Shown here piece by piece: positions 44,424 to 53,140 of a stretch of DNA of 64,000 nucleotides (within the stretch, counting starts at the first letter, position 1; each line of letters opens with the position of its first letter). The position numbers and the translations under genes are program-made. The notes under the pieces were generated by a model. It made no database searches and had not been told where the DNA came from. It saw only the letters and a list, made by a program, of their open reading frames with translations. Where the stretch lies: contig JAEZKZ010000028.1 in assembly GCA_023415305.1 (NCBI GenBank), positions 1 through 64,000 of the forward strand, in the 5' to 3' direction. The DNA is from Bacillota bacterium (GTDB taxonomy: Bacteria; Bacillota; Clostridia; Acetivibrionales; DSM-1351).

Positions 44424-45234
44424 TTATTCTGGCCCTCTCCACTAATATTTTCTCATCCAACCGGCTGATAGCATCTATTATGGCAAGATGAAAACTACCA
44501 ATTCCTCTGTCTCCAGCCTTTTCATAAGCAATTTCACCCGCAATTCCCATTGCTGCTACTCCTGCAACAGCAGCAACAAATGCGTCCTTACCTGCTCCAC
44601 AAAAGGAACCTACCAAGGCAGTAGTCATACAGCCTGTTCCTGTTACGTTTGAAAGCAGCCTGTGCCCGTTGCTGACAGCAGCAAGCCTCTTTCCGTCTGA
44701 TATGACATCTATTGCTCCCGTAATAGCGGCGACACAACCCTGATTTTCAGCTACGGCTGACGCTATTTTCCTCGCATCACTTGAAATAATATCCTCTTCA
44801 GCAGCATCCACACCCTTTGTATTGGAACTAAGTCCGGCGATGAATGAGATTTCAGACATATTACCCCTAACTACGCTTATTTTTACTTCTGAAAGAATCA
44901 AATGTGTTGTCTCATTTCTGAGTGTGGATGCCCCTGCTCCCACAGGGTCCAGCACTACAGGTATCCCCAGTTCATTTGCTCTTTTACCGGCTGCAAGCAT
45001 TGCTTCCACTGTTCTCTTGTTCAATGTACCGATGTTTAATACAAGAGAAGCTGATATAGCTGCAATGTCGGATGCTTCCGATATATCATCCGCCATTATT
45101 GGTGATGCTCCAATTGCCAGAATAATGTTGGCACAGTCATTCACCGTGACATAATTGGTTATGTTATGTACAAGTGGCTTCTTTTTTCTAAGCTGACTCA
45201 AAAGTTCAGCCGATGCATTTACTAAATCACTCAT
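44413..45234 (-). CDS. thiM: Hydroxyethylthiazole kinase
   Basis: 273 residues of the ribokinase-like ThiM family: LVHNITNYVTVNDCANIILA and ASPIMADD at the substrate site, LDPVGAGAS, and the anion hole VTGTGCMTTALVGSF. It phosphorylates salvaged thiazole alcohol for ThiE. It lies 108 bp after thiC and overlaps thiE. Confidence 0.95.
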   Translation of the reverse strand: MSDLVNASAELLSQLRKKKPLVHNITNYVTVNDCANIILAIGASPIMADDISEASDIAAISASLVLNIGTLNKRTVEAMLAAGKRANELGIPVVLDPVGAGASTLRNETTHLILSEVKISVVRGNMSEISFIAGLSSNTKGVDAAEEDIISSDARKIASAVAENQGCVAAITGAIDVISDGKRLAAVSNGHRLLSNVTGTGCMTTALVGSFCGAGKDAFVAAVAGVAAMGIAGEIAYEKAGDRGIGSFHLAIIDAISRLDEKILVERARINEI

Positions 45235-45341
45235 CTTTTAGTCCTTTCCCTAACGTACTCATTTTAGATTTTATATATTTGATTTTAATTGACATTTCTC
45301 AGCCCTCATATATTATATGATTTGAGAATACAGACCTTAAA

Positions 45342-46649
45342 TTACCGTTCTGAAAACTCCACAGCTTCTCCTGCCAGTATTTTATTTGTTGTTCTCATTG
45401 CACACATTTTGCCGCACATAGAACAGGAATGCTTATCTGATGGGGGTGCGCTTTCAAAATATTTTCTTGCTTTATCACCGTCAATAGCATACGAGAACAT
45501 TTCCTCCCAATCTATTCTCCTTCTGGCATCGCTCATTTTATTGTCTATCTCACGTGCGTTGGGTATTCCTTTTGCGATATCGGCGGCGTGGGCGGCTATC
45601 CTTGAAGCAACGATTCCCTCTTTTACGTCCTGTAAATCAGGCAGGCGCAGATGTTCTGCCGGAGTAACATAACAAAGGAAGTCTGCGCCGTTTGCCGCAG
45701 CTATGGCGCCGCCGATGGCAGAGGTAATGTGGTCATAGCCCGGCGCAATATCTGTAACAAGTGGGCCCAGCACATAAAAGGGTGCGCCGTGGCAGAGCCT
45801 CTTCTGTATAGTCATATTTGCAGCTATTTCATTGATAGCCATGTGCCCCGGGCCTTCCACCATTACTTGTACATCCTTTTCCCAGGCTCGTTTGGTAAGA
45901 TTTCCAAGCTCTATCAATTCGCTTAGCTGTCCTGCATCGGAACTGTCATGAATACATCCGGGTCTTAAGGCATCACCAAGACTGATAGTGACGTCATACT
46001 CACGAAGTATTTCAAGAAATTCATCATAGTACTCGTAAAATGGATTTTCATTCCCAGTCATCTCCATCCATGCAAACAGCAGAGATCCACCTCTTGAAAC
46101 AATGTTGGTAAGTCTTTTGGATCTTTTGAAGCACTCTATGGCACGTCTGTTAATTCCCGCATGAATAGTCATAAAGTCTACGCCCTCTCTTGCATGTGCC
46201 TCAACTACCTGAAAGAAATCCTTTGCCTTAATATCCATAAGATCCTTTTCAAGATATCCGATGGCATCATACATGGGAACTGTCCCTATCATTGCGGGCG
46301 AACGCTCTATAAGCTGTTTTCTGAAGGTGTTTGTCTTACCATAGTTACTTAAATCCATGATTGCTTCAACGCCGAATTGGATTGCCATATCCACCTTTTC
46401 CAGCTCATTTGAATAGTCGTTACAGTCACCCGATATACCCAGATTCACGTTGATTTTAGTTTTCAGCCCCTCCCCTATACCTTCCGGACTCAAAGCCTTA
46501 TGCTTGATATTTGCAGGAATTGCTACCCTGCCACAGGCCACAAGTTCCCTAAGCTTTTCTTCCTCTGTAAATTCCTTTTTGGCCACAATAGCCATTTCAT
46601 TTGTAACAATACCTTTTCTTGCTGCTTCCATTTGAGTTTTATATGTCAT
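45342..46649 (-). CDS. thiC: Phosphomethylpyrimidine synthase ThiC
   Basis: 435 residues from ATG 46649 (MTYKTQMEAARKG), preceded by AAAGGG; the in-frame extension to 46679 lies outside conserved sequence. A radical SAM enzyme that turns aminoimidazole ribotide into HMP phosphate. Visible: NLGISGDCNDY, DFMTIHAGI, SLGDALRPGC, VEGPGHMAINEI, and the C-terminal cluster motif CSMCGKMC. This is the anaerobic short form, lacking the long N-terminal extension of some bacteria. Second gene after thiD. Confidence 0.95.
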   Translation of the reverse strand: MTYKTQMEAARKGIVTNEMAIVAKKEFTEEEKLRELVACGRVAIPANIKHKALSPEGIGEGLKTKINVNLGISGDCNDYSNELEKVDMAIQFGVEAIMDLSNYGKTNTFRKQLIERSPAMIGTVPMYDAIGYLEKDLMDIKAKDFFQVVEAHAREGVDFMTIHAGINRRAIECFKRSKRLTNIVSRGGSLLFAWMEMTGNENPFYEYYDEFLEILREYDVTISLGDALRPGCIHDSSDAGQLSELIELGNLTKRAWEKDVQVMVEGPGHMAINEIAANMTIQKRLCHGAPFYVLGPLVTDIAPGYDHITSAIGGAIAAANGADFLCYVTPAEHLRLPDLQDVKEGIVASRIAAHAADIAKGIPNAREIDNKMSDARRRIDWEEMFSYAIDGDKARKYFESAPPSDKHSCSMCGKMCAMRTTNKILAGEAVEFSER

Positions 46650-46724
46650 AATGTTGCCCTTTCTGCTGTAATGCAGCACATAATTTAAATATAAGTTCTT
46701 GAACTAATAACCAGCTGCGGTTCA

Positions 46725-47540
46725 TCAAATCGATTCATCCATACTTAGTAAACCCTCTCTATAAAGCTTATAGAAATGGTTTGTGGGACCATGACCTTTT
46801 CCTATTTCGAGGGAATGCTCAATTGCCATTGTTACATAATCCTTGGCCTTCCTGACAGCATGGTCACAGTCCATTCCTAACGCAAGGTTTGAGGCAATTG
46901 CTGAAGACAGGGTACAGCCTGTTCCATGAGTATTCTTGGTAGGAATCCTTCTGGATATGAAGCTATGATAAGTCTTTCCGTCAAAAAGAATATCTTCTGC
47001 GTCTCCCGTACCATGCCCGCCTTTTATCAATACATTTTCAGCCCCCATAACATGTATTCTCTCAGCTGCCGTTTTTAAGTCCTTATCTGAAACAATATTC
47101 ATCCCTGTTATGGCTTCTGCCTCAGGTATATTCGGAGTAAGTATGTAAGCCTGTGGAATCAGCTCCCTGATAAAGTAATCCAGAGCATTTTCCTGCATCA
47201 ATGCATGACCTCCTTTAGCCACCATCACAGGGTCTATTACTATGTTATGGGGCTTGTATTCCTTTAGTTTTCTGTTTACAGCCTTCATGCATTCACAACC
47301 TGAAAGCATTCCAACTTTAACTGCATCCACTTCAATATCTTCAAATATGGCGTCCATCTGTTTTTCAATAATGTCAGCTCTAATATCCTGAATATCTATT
47401 ACCCTACAGGTATTTTCCGCTACAACAGATACTATTACACTCATACCATAAAGCCCATGTGCAGAAAAAGTCTTAAGGTCAGCCTGTATTCCGGCACCTC
47501 CGCTGCAGTCCGAACCTGCAATAGTCAAAATCTTCTTCAT
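46725..47540 (-). CDS. thiD: Bifunctional HMP / HMP-phosphate kinase
   Basis: 271 residues, ribokinase fold: AGSDCSGGAGIQADLKTFSA (substrate-binding glycine-rich start), VIDPVMVAKGGHAL, ILTPNIPEAEAITG, NVLIKGGHG and the anion hole NTHGTGCTLSSAIAS. It phosphorylates HMP twice for ThiE. First gene of the thiD-thiC-thiM-thiE-thiW operon behind tandem TPP riboswitches. Pathway logic: HMP is made (ThiC) or salvaged, thiazole is imported (ThiW). Confidence 0.95.
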   Translation of the reverse strand: MKKILTIAGSDCSGGAGIQADLKTFSAHGLYGMSVIVSVVAENTCRVIDIQDIRADIIEKQMDAIFEDIEVDAVKVGMLSGCECMKAVNRKLKEYKPHNIVIDPVMVAKGGHALMQENALDYFIRELIPQAYILTPNIPEAEAITGMNIVSDKDLKTAAERIHVMGAENVLIKGGHGTGDAEDILFDGKTYHSFISRRIPTKNTHGTGCTLSSAIASNLALGMDCDHAVRKAKDYVTMAIEHSLEIGKGHGPTNHFYKLYREGLLSMDESI

Positions 47541-47662
47541 TCACGTTCTCCTTTCAATTTAAAACTTTTCTGGTCGAAGTCAGTTTATAGAGGTGAACCA
47601 TGCGCTAAACAGCCGGTTAAATGTAAACGTCGGGAAGCTTTATACTTCACTAAGCAATAAAA

Positions 47663-47690
47663 AATGCCCAACCCGCTAAGGTTAAGCATT
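47663..47690 (-). terminator. Expression-platform terminator of the proximal TPP riboswitch
   Basis: AATGCTTAACC / GGTTGGGCATT (two G-U pairs) with a short loop, then TTTTTTATT on the minus strand. It lies between the proximal riboswitch and thiD. Confidence 0.85.
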
Positions 47691-47721
47691 AATAGTTAAA
47701 ATAGTGTATGACTATGTACTC

Positions 47722-47819
47722 TTTGCTTCCCTACGACGGTGCTAACCGACAGGTTCCAAGGGTCAGGTTTTACCTTCTCAACCGATACAGGCATAGCTGT
47801 ATTTATTATGGTCCCCCCA
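47722..47819 (-). ncRNA. TPP riboswitch, proximal copy (thiD leader)
   Basis: On the minus strand the THI-box core reads GGGGGGACC ... GGTTGAGAAGG ... ACCTGACCCTTGGAACCTG and GTAGGGAAGC. CUGAGA is present as UUGAGA, and the ACCCUUxGAACCUG and pyrophosphate-helix elements are intact. A P3a-like arm (ATACAGCTATGCCTGTAT) lies inside. It is followed by a terminator at 47663-47690, so TPP should stop transcription into thiD. Confidence 0.9.
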
Positions 47820-47834
47820 CAAAATAATTATTAA

Positions 47835-47840
47835 ATTGTA
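47835..47840 (-). promoter_or_regulatory. Possible second -10 (TACAAT) before the proximal riboswitch
   Basis: TGTTACAAT occurs at the same distance before the aptamer as in the distal promoter, but I see no good -35. The two cassettes may be duplicates including their promoter, with this one decayed. Confidence 0.25.
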
Positions 47841-47945
47841 ACAAACTAACATCACATAAATTCTACCGTCTTGGGTTATGCCTCCGGGATGAAAGCCTTA
47901 ACATACCACAAAACTTAAATTTTCCGGAATTCCTATACAGTAAAA

Positions 47946-47974
47946 AAACGCTCACCCCAAAGGGCAAACGCTTT
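47946..47974 (-). terminator. Expression-platform terminator of the distal TPP riboswitch
   Basis: As RNA, AAAGCGUUUGCCC pairs with GGGUGAGCGUUU (four G-U pairs), UUUG loop, then more U residues. It separates the distal riboswitch from the proximal one. Confidence 0.75.
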
Positions 47975-48001
47975 AATCAAAATAAGTCCTAATTTTGATT
48001 T

Positions 48002-48088
48002 GCTTCCCTTCAACGGTGTTAACCGACAGGTTCTAAGGGTCAGGTTCTACCTTCTCAACCTTAGGAATTATTCCCAGGTCCCCCCGCA
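48002..48088 (-). ncRNA. TPP riboswitch, distal copy
   Basis: Minus strand: GGGGGGACCTGGGAATAATT ... GGTTGAGAAGG ... ACCTGACCCTTAGAACCTG and GAAGGGAAGC. The core matches the proximal copy closely, but the P3 arm is shorter. Its own terminator lies at 47946-47974 and a consensus-like promoter at 48102-48130. Confidence 0.9.
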
Positions 48089-48101
48089 ACATGTTTCTTG
48101 G

Positions 48102-48130
48102 ATTGTAACATATTACAGATTATATGTAAA
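48102..48130 (-). promoter_or_regulatory. Promoter of the thiamine operon
   Basis: Minus strand TTTACA (48125-48130), 17-bp spacer, TACAAT (48102-48107); start near 48095, just before the distal aptamer. Confidence 0.65.
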
Positions 48131-48206
48131 GAATCTTAAAGTATTCCTGTCTTAAAATATTCCAATTTTAATTATTTAGAATCATTAAGAATTCCGATAT
48201 ATATTT

Positions 48207-48620
48207 CTAGTATTTAGGTCTGATCATAAACCTTCCTTGTTCAGCCTTTACAAAACCATATTTTTCGTACAAACCATGAGCATCCTTTGTTGCGAGAATG
48301 CCTCTCAAATCCTTATACTCCTCTGACTCAGTTATATATTTAACAAGACTCGTACCAAGTTCCTTCCCTCTGTACTGCTCATCTATTATCACATCGCAAA
48401 GCCAATACATTGTAGACTTATCCGACACAACTCTTGCAAAGCCTATCTGCTCACTGCCAAGGTAAATACCGTAGGCATCAGAGTTCTTAATAGCATTTTC
48501 AATAGTTTCAATAGATCTTTCGTTTCCCCAGTAACTTTTTTCCAAGAGAGATTTAATCTTATGAGTTGACAACAAGGATTTGTCATTGCTGATTATATAC
48601 TCCCCTAACCTGTATTCCAT
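48207..48620 (-). CDS. GNAT family N-acetyltransferase
   Basis: 137 residues. YWGNERSIETIENAIKNSDAY at the acceptor side, VIIDEQYRGKELGTSLVKYI as the acetyl-CoA loop (RGKELG in place of the usual RGxGxG/A), and DAHGLYEKYGFVKAEQGRFM at the end. This is the YjhE/YesJ-like single-domain group often annotated as GNAT of unknown substrate. Single gene; GGGAGGGG lies upstream of ATG 48620. Confidence 0.85.
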   Translation of the reverse strand: MEYRLGEYIISNDKSLLSTHKIKSLLEKSYWGNERSIETIENAIKNSDAYGIYLGSEQIGFARVVSDKSTMYWLCDVIIDEQYRGKELGTSLVKYITESEEYKDLRGILATKDAHGLYEKYGFVKAEQGRFMIRPKY

Positions 48621-48782
48621 ATAACCCCTCCCTTACCATCAATATGTTTTTCTGTATTTTTAAGCTTCAATAGGATTTATTCTGTAAATTATACATTACT
48701 AAATCTGTTCAGGCAAGAAAGTTCTCTAGCTTTTTTAATAAATTCTAACACTCCGTGTTTCTGAGCACCCCCTCTACACCGG

Positions 48783-48909
48783 AAAGGGGAATCCCCTTTT
48801 CAAACCCCGCGTATAGGAATTTATTCTCTTGGGATTTTCCAGTTTAGTCATCCAACCTCAGGTATATCAGCACCTTCAACGCAGACAAAATATATTTATT
48901 CCTATACGC
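48783..48909. repeat. Nested inverted repeats in a 330-bp non-coding gap
   Basis: AAAGGGGA/TCCCCTTT (48784-48799) is followed by a 12-bp inverted repeat GCGTATAGGAAT (48809-48820) / ATTCCTATACGC (48898-48909) enclosing 77 bp. It has the look of a small terminal-inverted-repeat element or of a structured RNA. Nothing else is seen between 48621 and 48913. Confidence 0.5.
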
Positions 48910-48913
48910 AAAA

Positions 48914-48943
48914 AAAATGATAGGAATAAATCCTACCATTTTA
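48914..48943 (-). terminator. Intrinsic terminator of the Gly-rich protein gene
   Basis: AAAATG-G-TAGGA/TCCTA-T-CATTTT stem followed by a T8 run on the minus strand, 10 bp past the stop at 48954. Confidence 0.8.
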
Positions 48944-48953
48944 TTGGGTTTCA

Positions 48954-49343
48954 CTATACTGCATTATGAACAAATGAAGCTATACTATTTAATGGAATAT
49001 CTGTTACTGATCCGACATTATAAACCGGTATGCCGTTGCCATTGCCGTATCCGCCATAGTTCTGATTGAAATTGCAGCCATATCCGCCACTGCCATATCC
49101 GCCGTGCCCGTTATTGTTGTCGCCCATATCACTGTATCCGCAGGAATTTCCCAGTGAACATCCCGGTGCCGGACCAATTCTTGTAATTAATCTGACAAAA
49201 CATTCGTTTACTCCTAATATTACTCCAGTAAATCCGCAGCCGGACTGGCCTCCACTTTTTGTAAATATAGTTACAGTTTCACCGATATATTTTGACAGCA
49301 GGTGGCAAAGATTATCGTTACAACCAAAGTTACCGTCTCCCAT
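48954..49343 (-). CDS. Hypothetical Gly/Asn-rich protein with Sm-like or coat-like core
   Basis: 129 residues. A conserved-looking first part (LCHLLSKYIGETVTIFTKSG, GFTGVILGVNECFVRLITRI) suggests a small beta-barrel of Sm-like kind. A low-complexity Gly/Asn/Tyr insert (about 66-105, YGSGGYGCNFNQNYGG) follows, and a final strand IPLNSIASFVHN closes the barrel. Six cysteines. The composition resembles clostridial spore-coat proteins, which is only a guess. AAAGGAGC precedes ATG 49343; own terminator. The family is not recognised with certainty. Confidence 0.6.
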   Translation of the reverse strand: MGDGNFGCNDNLCHLLSKYIGETVTIFTKSGGQSGCGFTGVILGVNECFVRLITRIGPAPGCSLGNSCGYSDMGDNNNGHGGYGSGGYGCNFNQNYGGYGNGNGIPVYNVGSVTDIPLNSIASFVHNAV

Positions 49344-49438
49344 ATTATTAAGCTCCTTTCCTTTATTCTACGTCGTCTTAATAATAATTTATGTTAACCC
49401 TACATAAAGTGTTACACCGGGAAACAAAAAACTTATTT

Positions 49439-50023
49439 TTATTTATCTGAAAGTATTCCATCGTGCCAATGACTTCGGCAAAGACTTATATACCTACCGT
49501 TACCTCCAACTTCAACCTGTTCGCCTTCTTTTAATATCTTATTGTCCTGATATCTGGCATTCATTATTGCTTTTTTACCGCACCAGCATATGGTTTTTAC
49601 TTCTTCAATTGTATCGGCCCATGCCAGAAGATATTGACTTCCCTCAAAAAGTTCTCCCCTGAAATCGGCTCGAAGACCGTAGCAAATAGCAGGAATCTTG
49701 TCATTATCCACTAGCCTTGTCAAATGGTAGACCTGCTGTTTTGTCAGGAACTGCGCCTCATCTATTATTACACAGTTTATATTGGCATACTTATCTATAT
49801 AGTCATGCACCACTTCATAAATGTTACTGTCTTTGTATATAAGCAGACATTCTTCAGTCAGGCCTGCTCTTGATTTAATTATACAGCCTCCATCACGGTT
49901 ATCGATGGATGGCTTCATCAGCAGGACTTTTTGACCTCTTTCCTCATAGTTATACTTAACCATAAGTGCATTAGCAGTTTTTGAACTATTCATAGCACCA
50001 TATCTGAAATACAATTTAGCCAT
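49439..50023 (-). CDS. tdk: Thymidine kinase
   Basis: 194 residues from ATG 50023 (MAKLYFRYGAMNSSKTAN), with GGGGG upstream; the longer in-frame start is not conserved. Type II kinase: P-loop GAMNSSKT, Walker B VIIDEAQFL, lasso YGLRADFRGELFEGS, and zinc ligands in CWCGKKAIMNARY with the C-terminal CRSHW. It phosphorylates thymidine for salvage. It follows the tocopherol-cyclase-like gene by 84 bp on the same strand. Confidence 0.95.
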   Translation of the reverse strand: MAKLYFRYGAMNSSKTANALMVKYNYEERGQKVLLMKPSIDNRDGGCIIKSRAGLTEECLLIYKDSNIYEVVHDYIDKYANINCVIIDEAQFLTKQQVYHLTRLVDNDKIPAICYGLRADFRGELFEGSQYLLAWADTIEEVKTICWCGKKAIMNARYQDNKILKEGEQVEVGGNGRYISLCRSHWHDGILSDK

Positions 50024-50107
50024 AACAACCCCCAAGTTTTCAGTAATCAACCTCATAACAAGTTTTTACTTTAATAGTATACCCTATTTAACAAGTTGTT
50101 GAAATTG

Positions 50108-51079
50108 TTATGTCAGAAATTTTTTGTAGTTTCCCGCAAGCTCAAGTCCTGTGTTCTCTCCAACATCTCTGAACACTATCCTGTCGGGCTTTTCAATAAG
50201 TTCTACTTCTGCAGTTGAAGTAATAGATTCTGTTATATCAACCTCCATTACCCCTTTTTTCGGCGCTTTAAGTATCCCACCCTTACTAAACATTACCTTT
50301 AGCCGTAGAAAATATTTTGAGTCTTCAATTAAAATGTCCAGCAGCTTATCCACTATTTTTACTTTCTTAACCTTAGCACCGGTATAGGTTGCAAATCTCA
50401 AAAAGTTGTTATTAAGCTTGAGGAAAGCAATAAGCCCATCAAATTCCCGGTGGAACCATGGAATTGAAGCAATTGAAAACATCAGTGATGTATCCCTCTG
50501 GCTAAAATTATTGGTCTGCAGCCATATCCATGAGTGAGGAAAGGACTTTCCCCAGTCCTTTTCAATATACCCGTATCCATCAGTGAAATCAACATTAGTA
50601 CCATTATAGCTTATCCAGCCCTTCAGGCCGCTATGAATGTTTATTATTCCATGATGACATTCCATAAACGGAACAAATGAAAAAGGTCCCATAATCCCGG
50701 GACTAAATAATTTTTTGGGAAAAGGTACTACATCTGTAAACTCCAATTCCCCAATAAGAGTTAAATTGGAACTCGATAGATTTAGTCTTATTCCCGATTT
50801 ATTAAAATGATTATCTAATAGTAAAATATCCAACTCATTTTCAGAATATTTGAAAGCCTCTTTCGGGTAACTTATATATTCTGTAAATCCTTTTTTTGCA
50901 TCTACAAATTGGATAAAAGAGTGTGCCTTTTGCTTCGATACTGCTACACCCGGTATAATAGCAAAAATATTTTTTGAGGGTTTATCTATAATTTTATAGT
51001 ACCAACCCTCAAAATAGTTGTTTCTTCTATATTTACCTTGAAATATTTCTGGGTTGAAAACTCTTCTGATTGTATACAT
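50108..51079 (-). CDS. Tocopherol cyclase-like family protein
   Basis: 323 residues of the bacterial family related to plant tocopherol cyclase and lipocalin-like AttH domains: RNNYFEGWYYKIIDKPSKN, FIQFVDAKKGFTEYISYP, GPFSFVPFMECHHGI, GYGYIEKDWGKSFPHSWIW and a C-terminal beta domain. The FEGWYYK and EKDWGxxFP motifs are typical. Bacterial members have no proven reaction and probably bind or modify a lipid. Single gene. Confidence 0.8.
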   Translation of the reverse strand: MYTIRRVFNPEIFQGKYRRNNYFEGWYYKIIDKPSKNIFAIIPGVAVSKQKAHSFIQFVDAKKGFTEYISYPKEAFKYSENELDILLLDNHFNKSGIRLNLSSSNLTLIGELEFTDVVPFPKKLFSPGIMGPFSFVPFMECHHGIINIHSGLKGWISYNGTNVDFTDGYGYIEKDWGKSFPHSWIWLQTNNFSQRDTSLMFSIASIPWFHREFDGLIAFLKLNNNFLRFATYTGAKVKKVKIVDKLLDILIEDSKYFLRLKVMFSKGGILKAPKKGVMEVDITESITSTAEVELIEKPDRIVFRDVGENTGLELAGNYKKFLT

Positions 51080-51208
51080 TCCGTACTCCGCTTCTAATAT
51101 GCATATATATGACGGAGTTTATCCATTCCATTGCTGTTTTATTCCGGATACAGACTGCTTAGAACTATACTGCTTAATATCAGACAGTAGTTGGGTCAAG
51201 CTGCCTGT

Positions 51209-52786
51209 TTACCCCAGCTTGTTTATAAAATCAATTATATGATCTATGACATACTGAGGTATATTTGCCTTGTCATAGTACTCCCTCGGGGTGCTTTCAC
51301 CCTCACCTTCTGTAAAAAGGTGATTCAATCTCGGATACAGTTTGAAATCGGAGCTCCTATTCAGACGCAAGGCATTCTGCCAATTAGTATAGTCTATATC
51401 TGATTTTATCAGGAAGTCTCTCTGTCCCTGCATAACAAGAAAAGGCTGAGTAAGTCTTTTCGCCATCCCCATTACATCATAGCTTTTCATATCACTGAAA
51501 TAGAACTCATTGCCCATGGTATAAGAGTCAGGAGGGTTTTTAGGATTAAAACCCTCTGATTTAAGCAGGCTTACCTGTTCAGTTATATATTCAACCTGTT
51601 CCTGGCTCGAATAACCTTTTTCCTGCAAATACCGATAGTACTCGGTGTAAATTTCATACTGCGGTCTTGAGATACCATTAATGATAATTCCGGCTTTGAA
51701 GGTGTCTCCCGCAGTCGTCAAAATTCGTGGTAATGCATATCCTCCAAGGCCATGGCCCAGAACAATAATTTTAGTTTTGTCTATTTCACCAACACTTTTC
51801 AGGTACTCCGCCGCTCTATATACATCCTGCTCAATTTCTTCATTCAGAGTTACATTTGCTACAAGCTGCATTTTTGTACTATGTACAAATGACCTTTTGT
51901 CATACCTTAGCACTGCAATATTGTTGGCTGCAAGACCTGCTGCTAAATCTCTGAAGGGTTTTATACTTCCCGTAGTACCATCCCTGTCGGCCGGGCCTGC
52001 GTCATGAACCAGAATAACAACAGGAAAAGGTCCCTTCCCCTCGGGCAGCGTAAGTGTTCCCGGAAGCTGCCAGGGACTGCTTCCAAAGGTAACCTCCTTT
52101 TCGGAAAAACTGACCTTTGATTTATAATTAGGTTCCGGTGCCGGTTCAGCCTGTTTACCCTGAATGCCTAGTTCATCAATTTTCCCTTCACTGTCAAACT
52201 TTATGGTATACCAGATATCTTGCATTTCCTTGAATGGTATTCCTATAGTCTTATGTACTGTGTTTGTCCAAAATTCAAATTTTGGGTCTTGGAGCTTGAG
52301 TGCAGTAACATTTTCAGCAAGGGACTTCAGATATTCTTCAGTAATGTAATTGGAAAATGTTCTGCTTAAAAGTGCTGAGGCCTCATCAATATTACTGTTT
52401 AACAGTAGCTCAATAAACTGTTTACCTATAATAGCTAAACAGTCCTGTTCTGAGATATCAACACCAAGCTCACTGTTAATTACACTTAAAGGCAGTTGAG
52501 TCCTCCCCCCTGAAATTATGACCACGTCTTCCAAGGTTTTTTCTATTCCATTGGAGGTAATACTATTGCTGCCTACTTTCAGTTCCAATATATTGCCATT
52601 ATATTTTAAAACGACAGTTTTAAGCTCAGGTTGCCAGGATATATCTCCTCCAAGGCTCTCACAAATGTACTTGACGGGGTATATATTTTCCTTTTTTTCA
52701 CTTGTATTGTCGCTTACTGCGTTAGCTGTACTGAAGGATAAATTTAGTATAAAGGTAGTGCAAAGAAAGAGTACAAATTTTTTCAT
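51209..52786 (-). CDS. Secreted alpha/beta hydrolase with stalk and DUF3887 domains; catalytic Ser replaced
   Basis: 525 residues from ATG 52786 (GGAG upstream). Signal peptide (1-23), copper-amine-oxidase-like stalk domain (about 36-112, PVKYICESLGGDISWQPELK), DUF3887 (about 118-215), then a hydrolase domain from 232. The oxyanion part VVILVHDAGPADRDG is normal, and the C-terminal Asp (MQGQRDFLI) and His (YPRLNHLF) of the triad are present. The nucleophile elbow reads LGHGLGG: Gly346 stands where family members have Ser (GHSLGG), a single-base change (AGC to GGC). The enzyme is thus probably inactive or acts as a binder. Exported; substrate unknown. Confidence 0.85.
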   Translation of the reverse strand: MKKFVLFLCTTFILNLSFSTANAVSDNTSEKKENIYPVKYICESLGGDISWQPELKTVVLKYNGNILELKVGSNSITSNGIEKTLEDVVIISGGRTQLPLSVINSELGVDISEQDCLAIIGKQFIELLLNSNIDEASALLSRTFSNYITEEYLKSLAENVTALKLQDPKFEFWTNTVHKTIGIPFKEMQDIWYTIKFDSEGKIDELGIQGKQAEPAPEPNYKSKVSFSEKEVTFGSSPWQLPGTLTLPEGKGPFPVVILVHDAGPADRDGTTGSIKPFRDLAAGLAANNIAVLRYDKRSFVHSTKMQLVANVTLNEEIEQDVYRAAEYLKSVGEIDKTKIIVLGHGLGGYALPRILTTAGDTFKAGIIINGISRPQYEIYTEYYRYLQEKGYSSQEQVEYITEQVSLLKSEGFNPKNPPDSYTMGNEFYFSDMKSYDVMGMAKRLTQPFLVMQGQRDFLIKSDIDYTNWQNALRLNRSSDFKLYPRLNHLFTEGEGESTPREYYDKANIPQYVIDHIIDFINKLG

Positions 52787-53011
52787 AAAATGCTCCGAAT
52801 TTATTAAGACTTTTTTTCGTCCAATGTATATGGGTAATTGTTTGAATTTCATTAGGTTACCATAATTACATCTATAATAACATATTTGCCTGTATAAAAA
52901 AATTACGGTATATTCAAATTTAGATTTCAAATATATTATGTAGATAAAATAACTTTAAGGTAATTTAAGAGACAATTATGGATAATTAATTCTTTTCTGT
53001 AGAACTAAAAA

Positions 53012-53042
53012 AGGCTGATTCGGCTTTCACCGAATCAGTCCT
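53012..53042 (-). terminator. Intrinsic terminator of the feo-fur operon
   Basis: Stem AGGCTGATTCGG / CCGAATCAGTCCT with a 6-nt loop, then TTTTTTA on the minus strand; 99 bp past the fur stop. Confidence 0.8.
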
Positions 53043-53140
53043 ATCCTTTGCTATTAGTCTTATTTTTGCATCACATTATTGTAAGTCCTTTAATAGAAGT
53101 TAAGAGCTTAAAGAACAGCCGAATTGTCGTGATAATCCTC

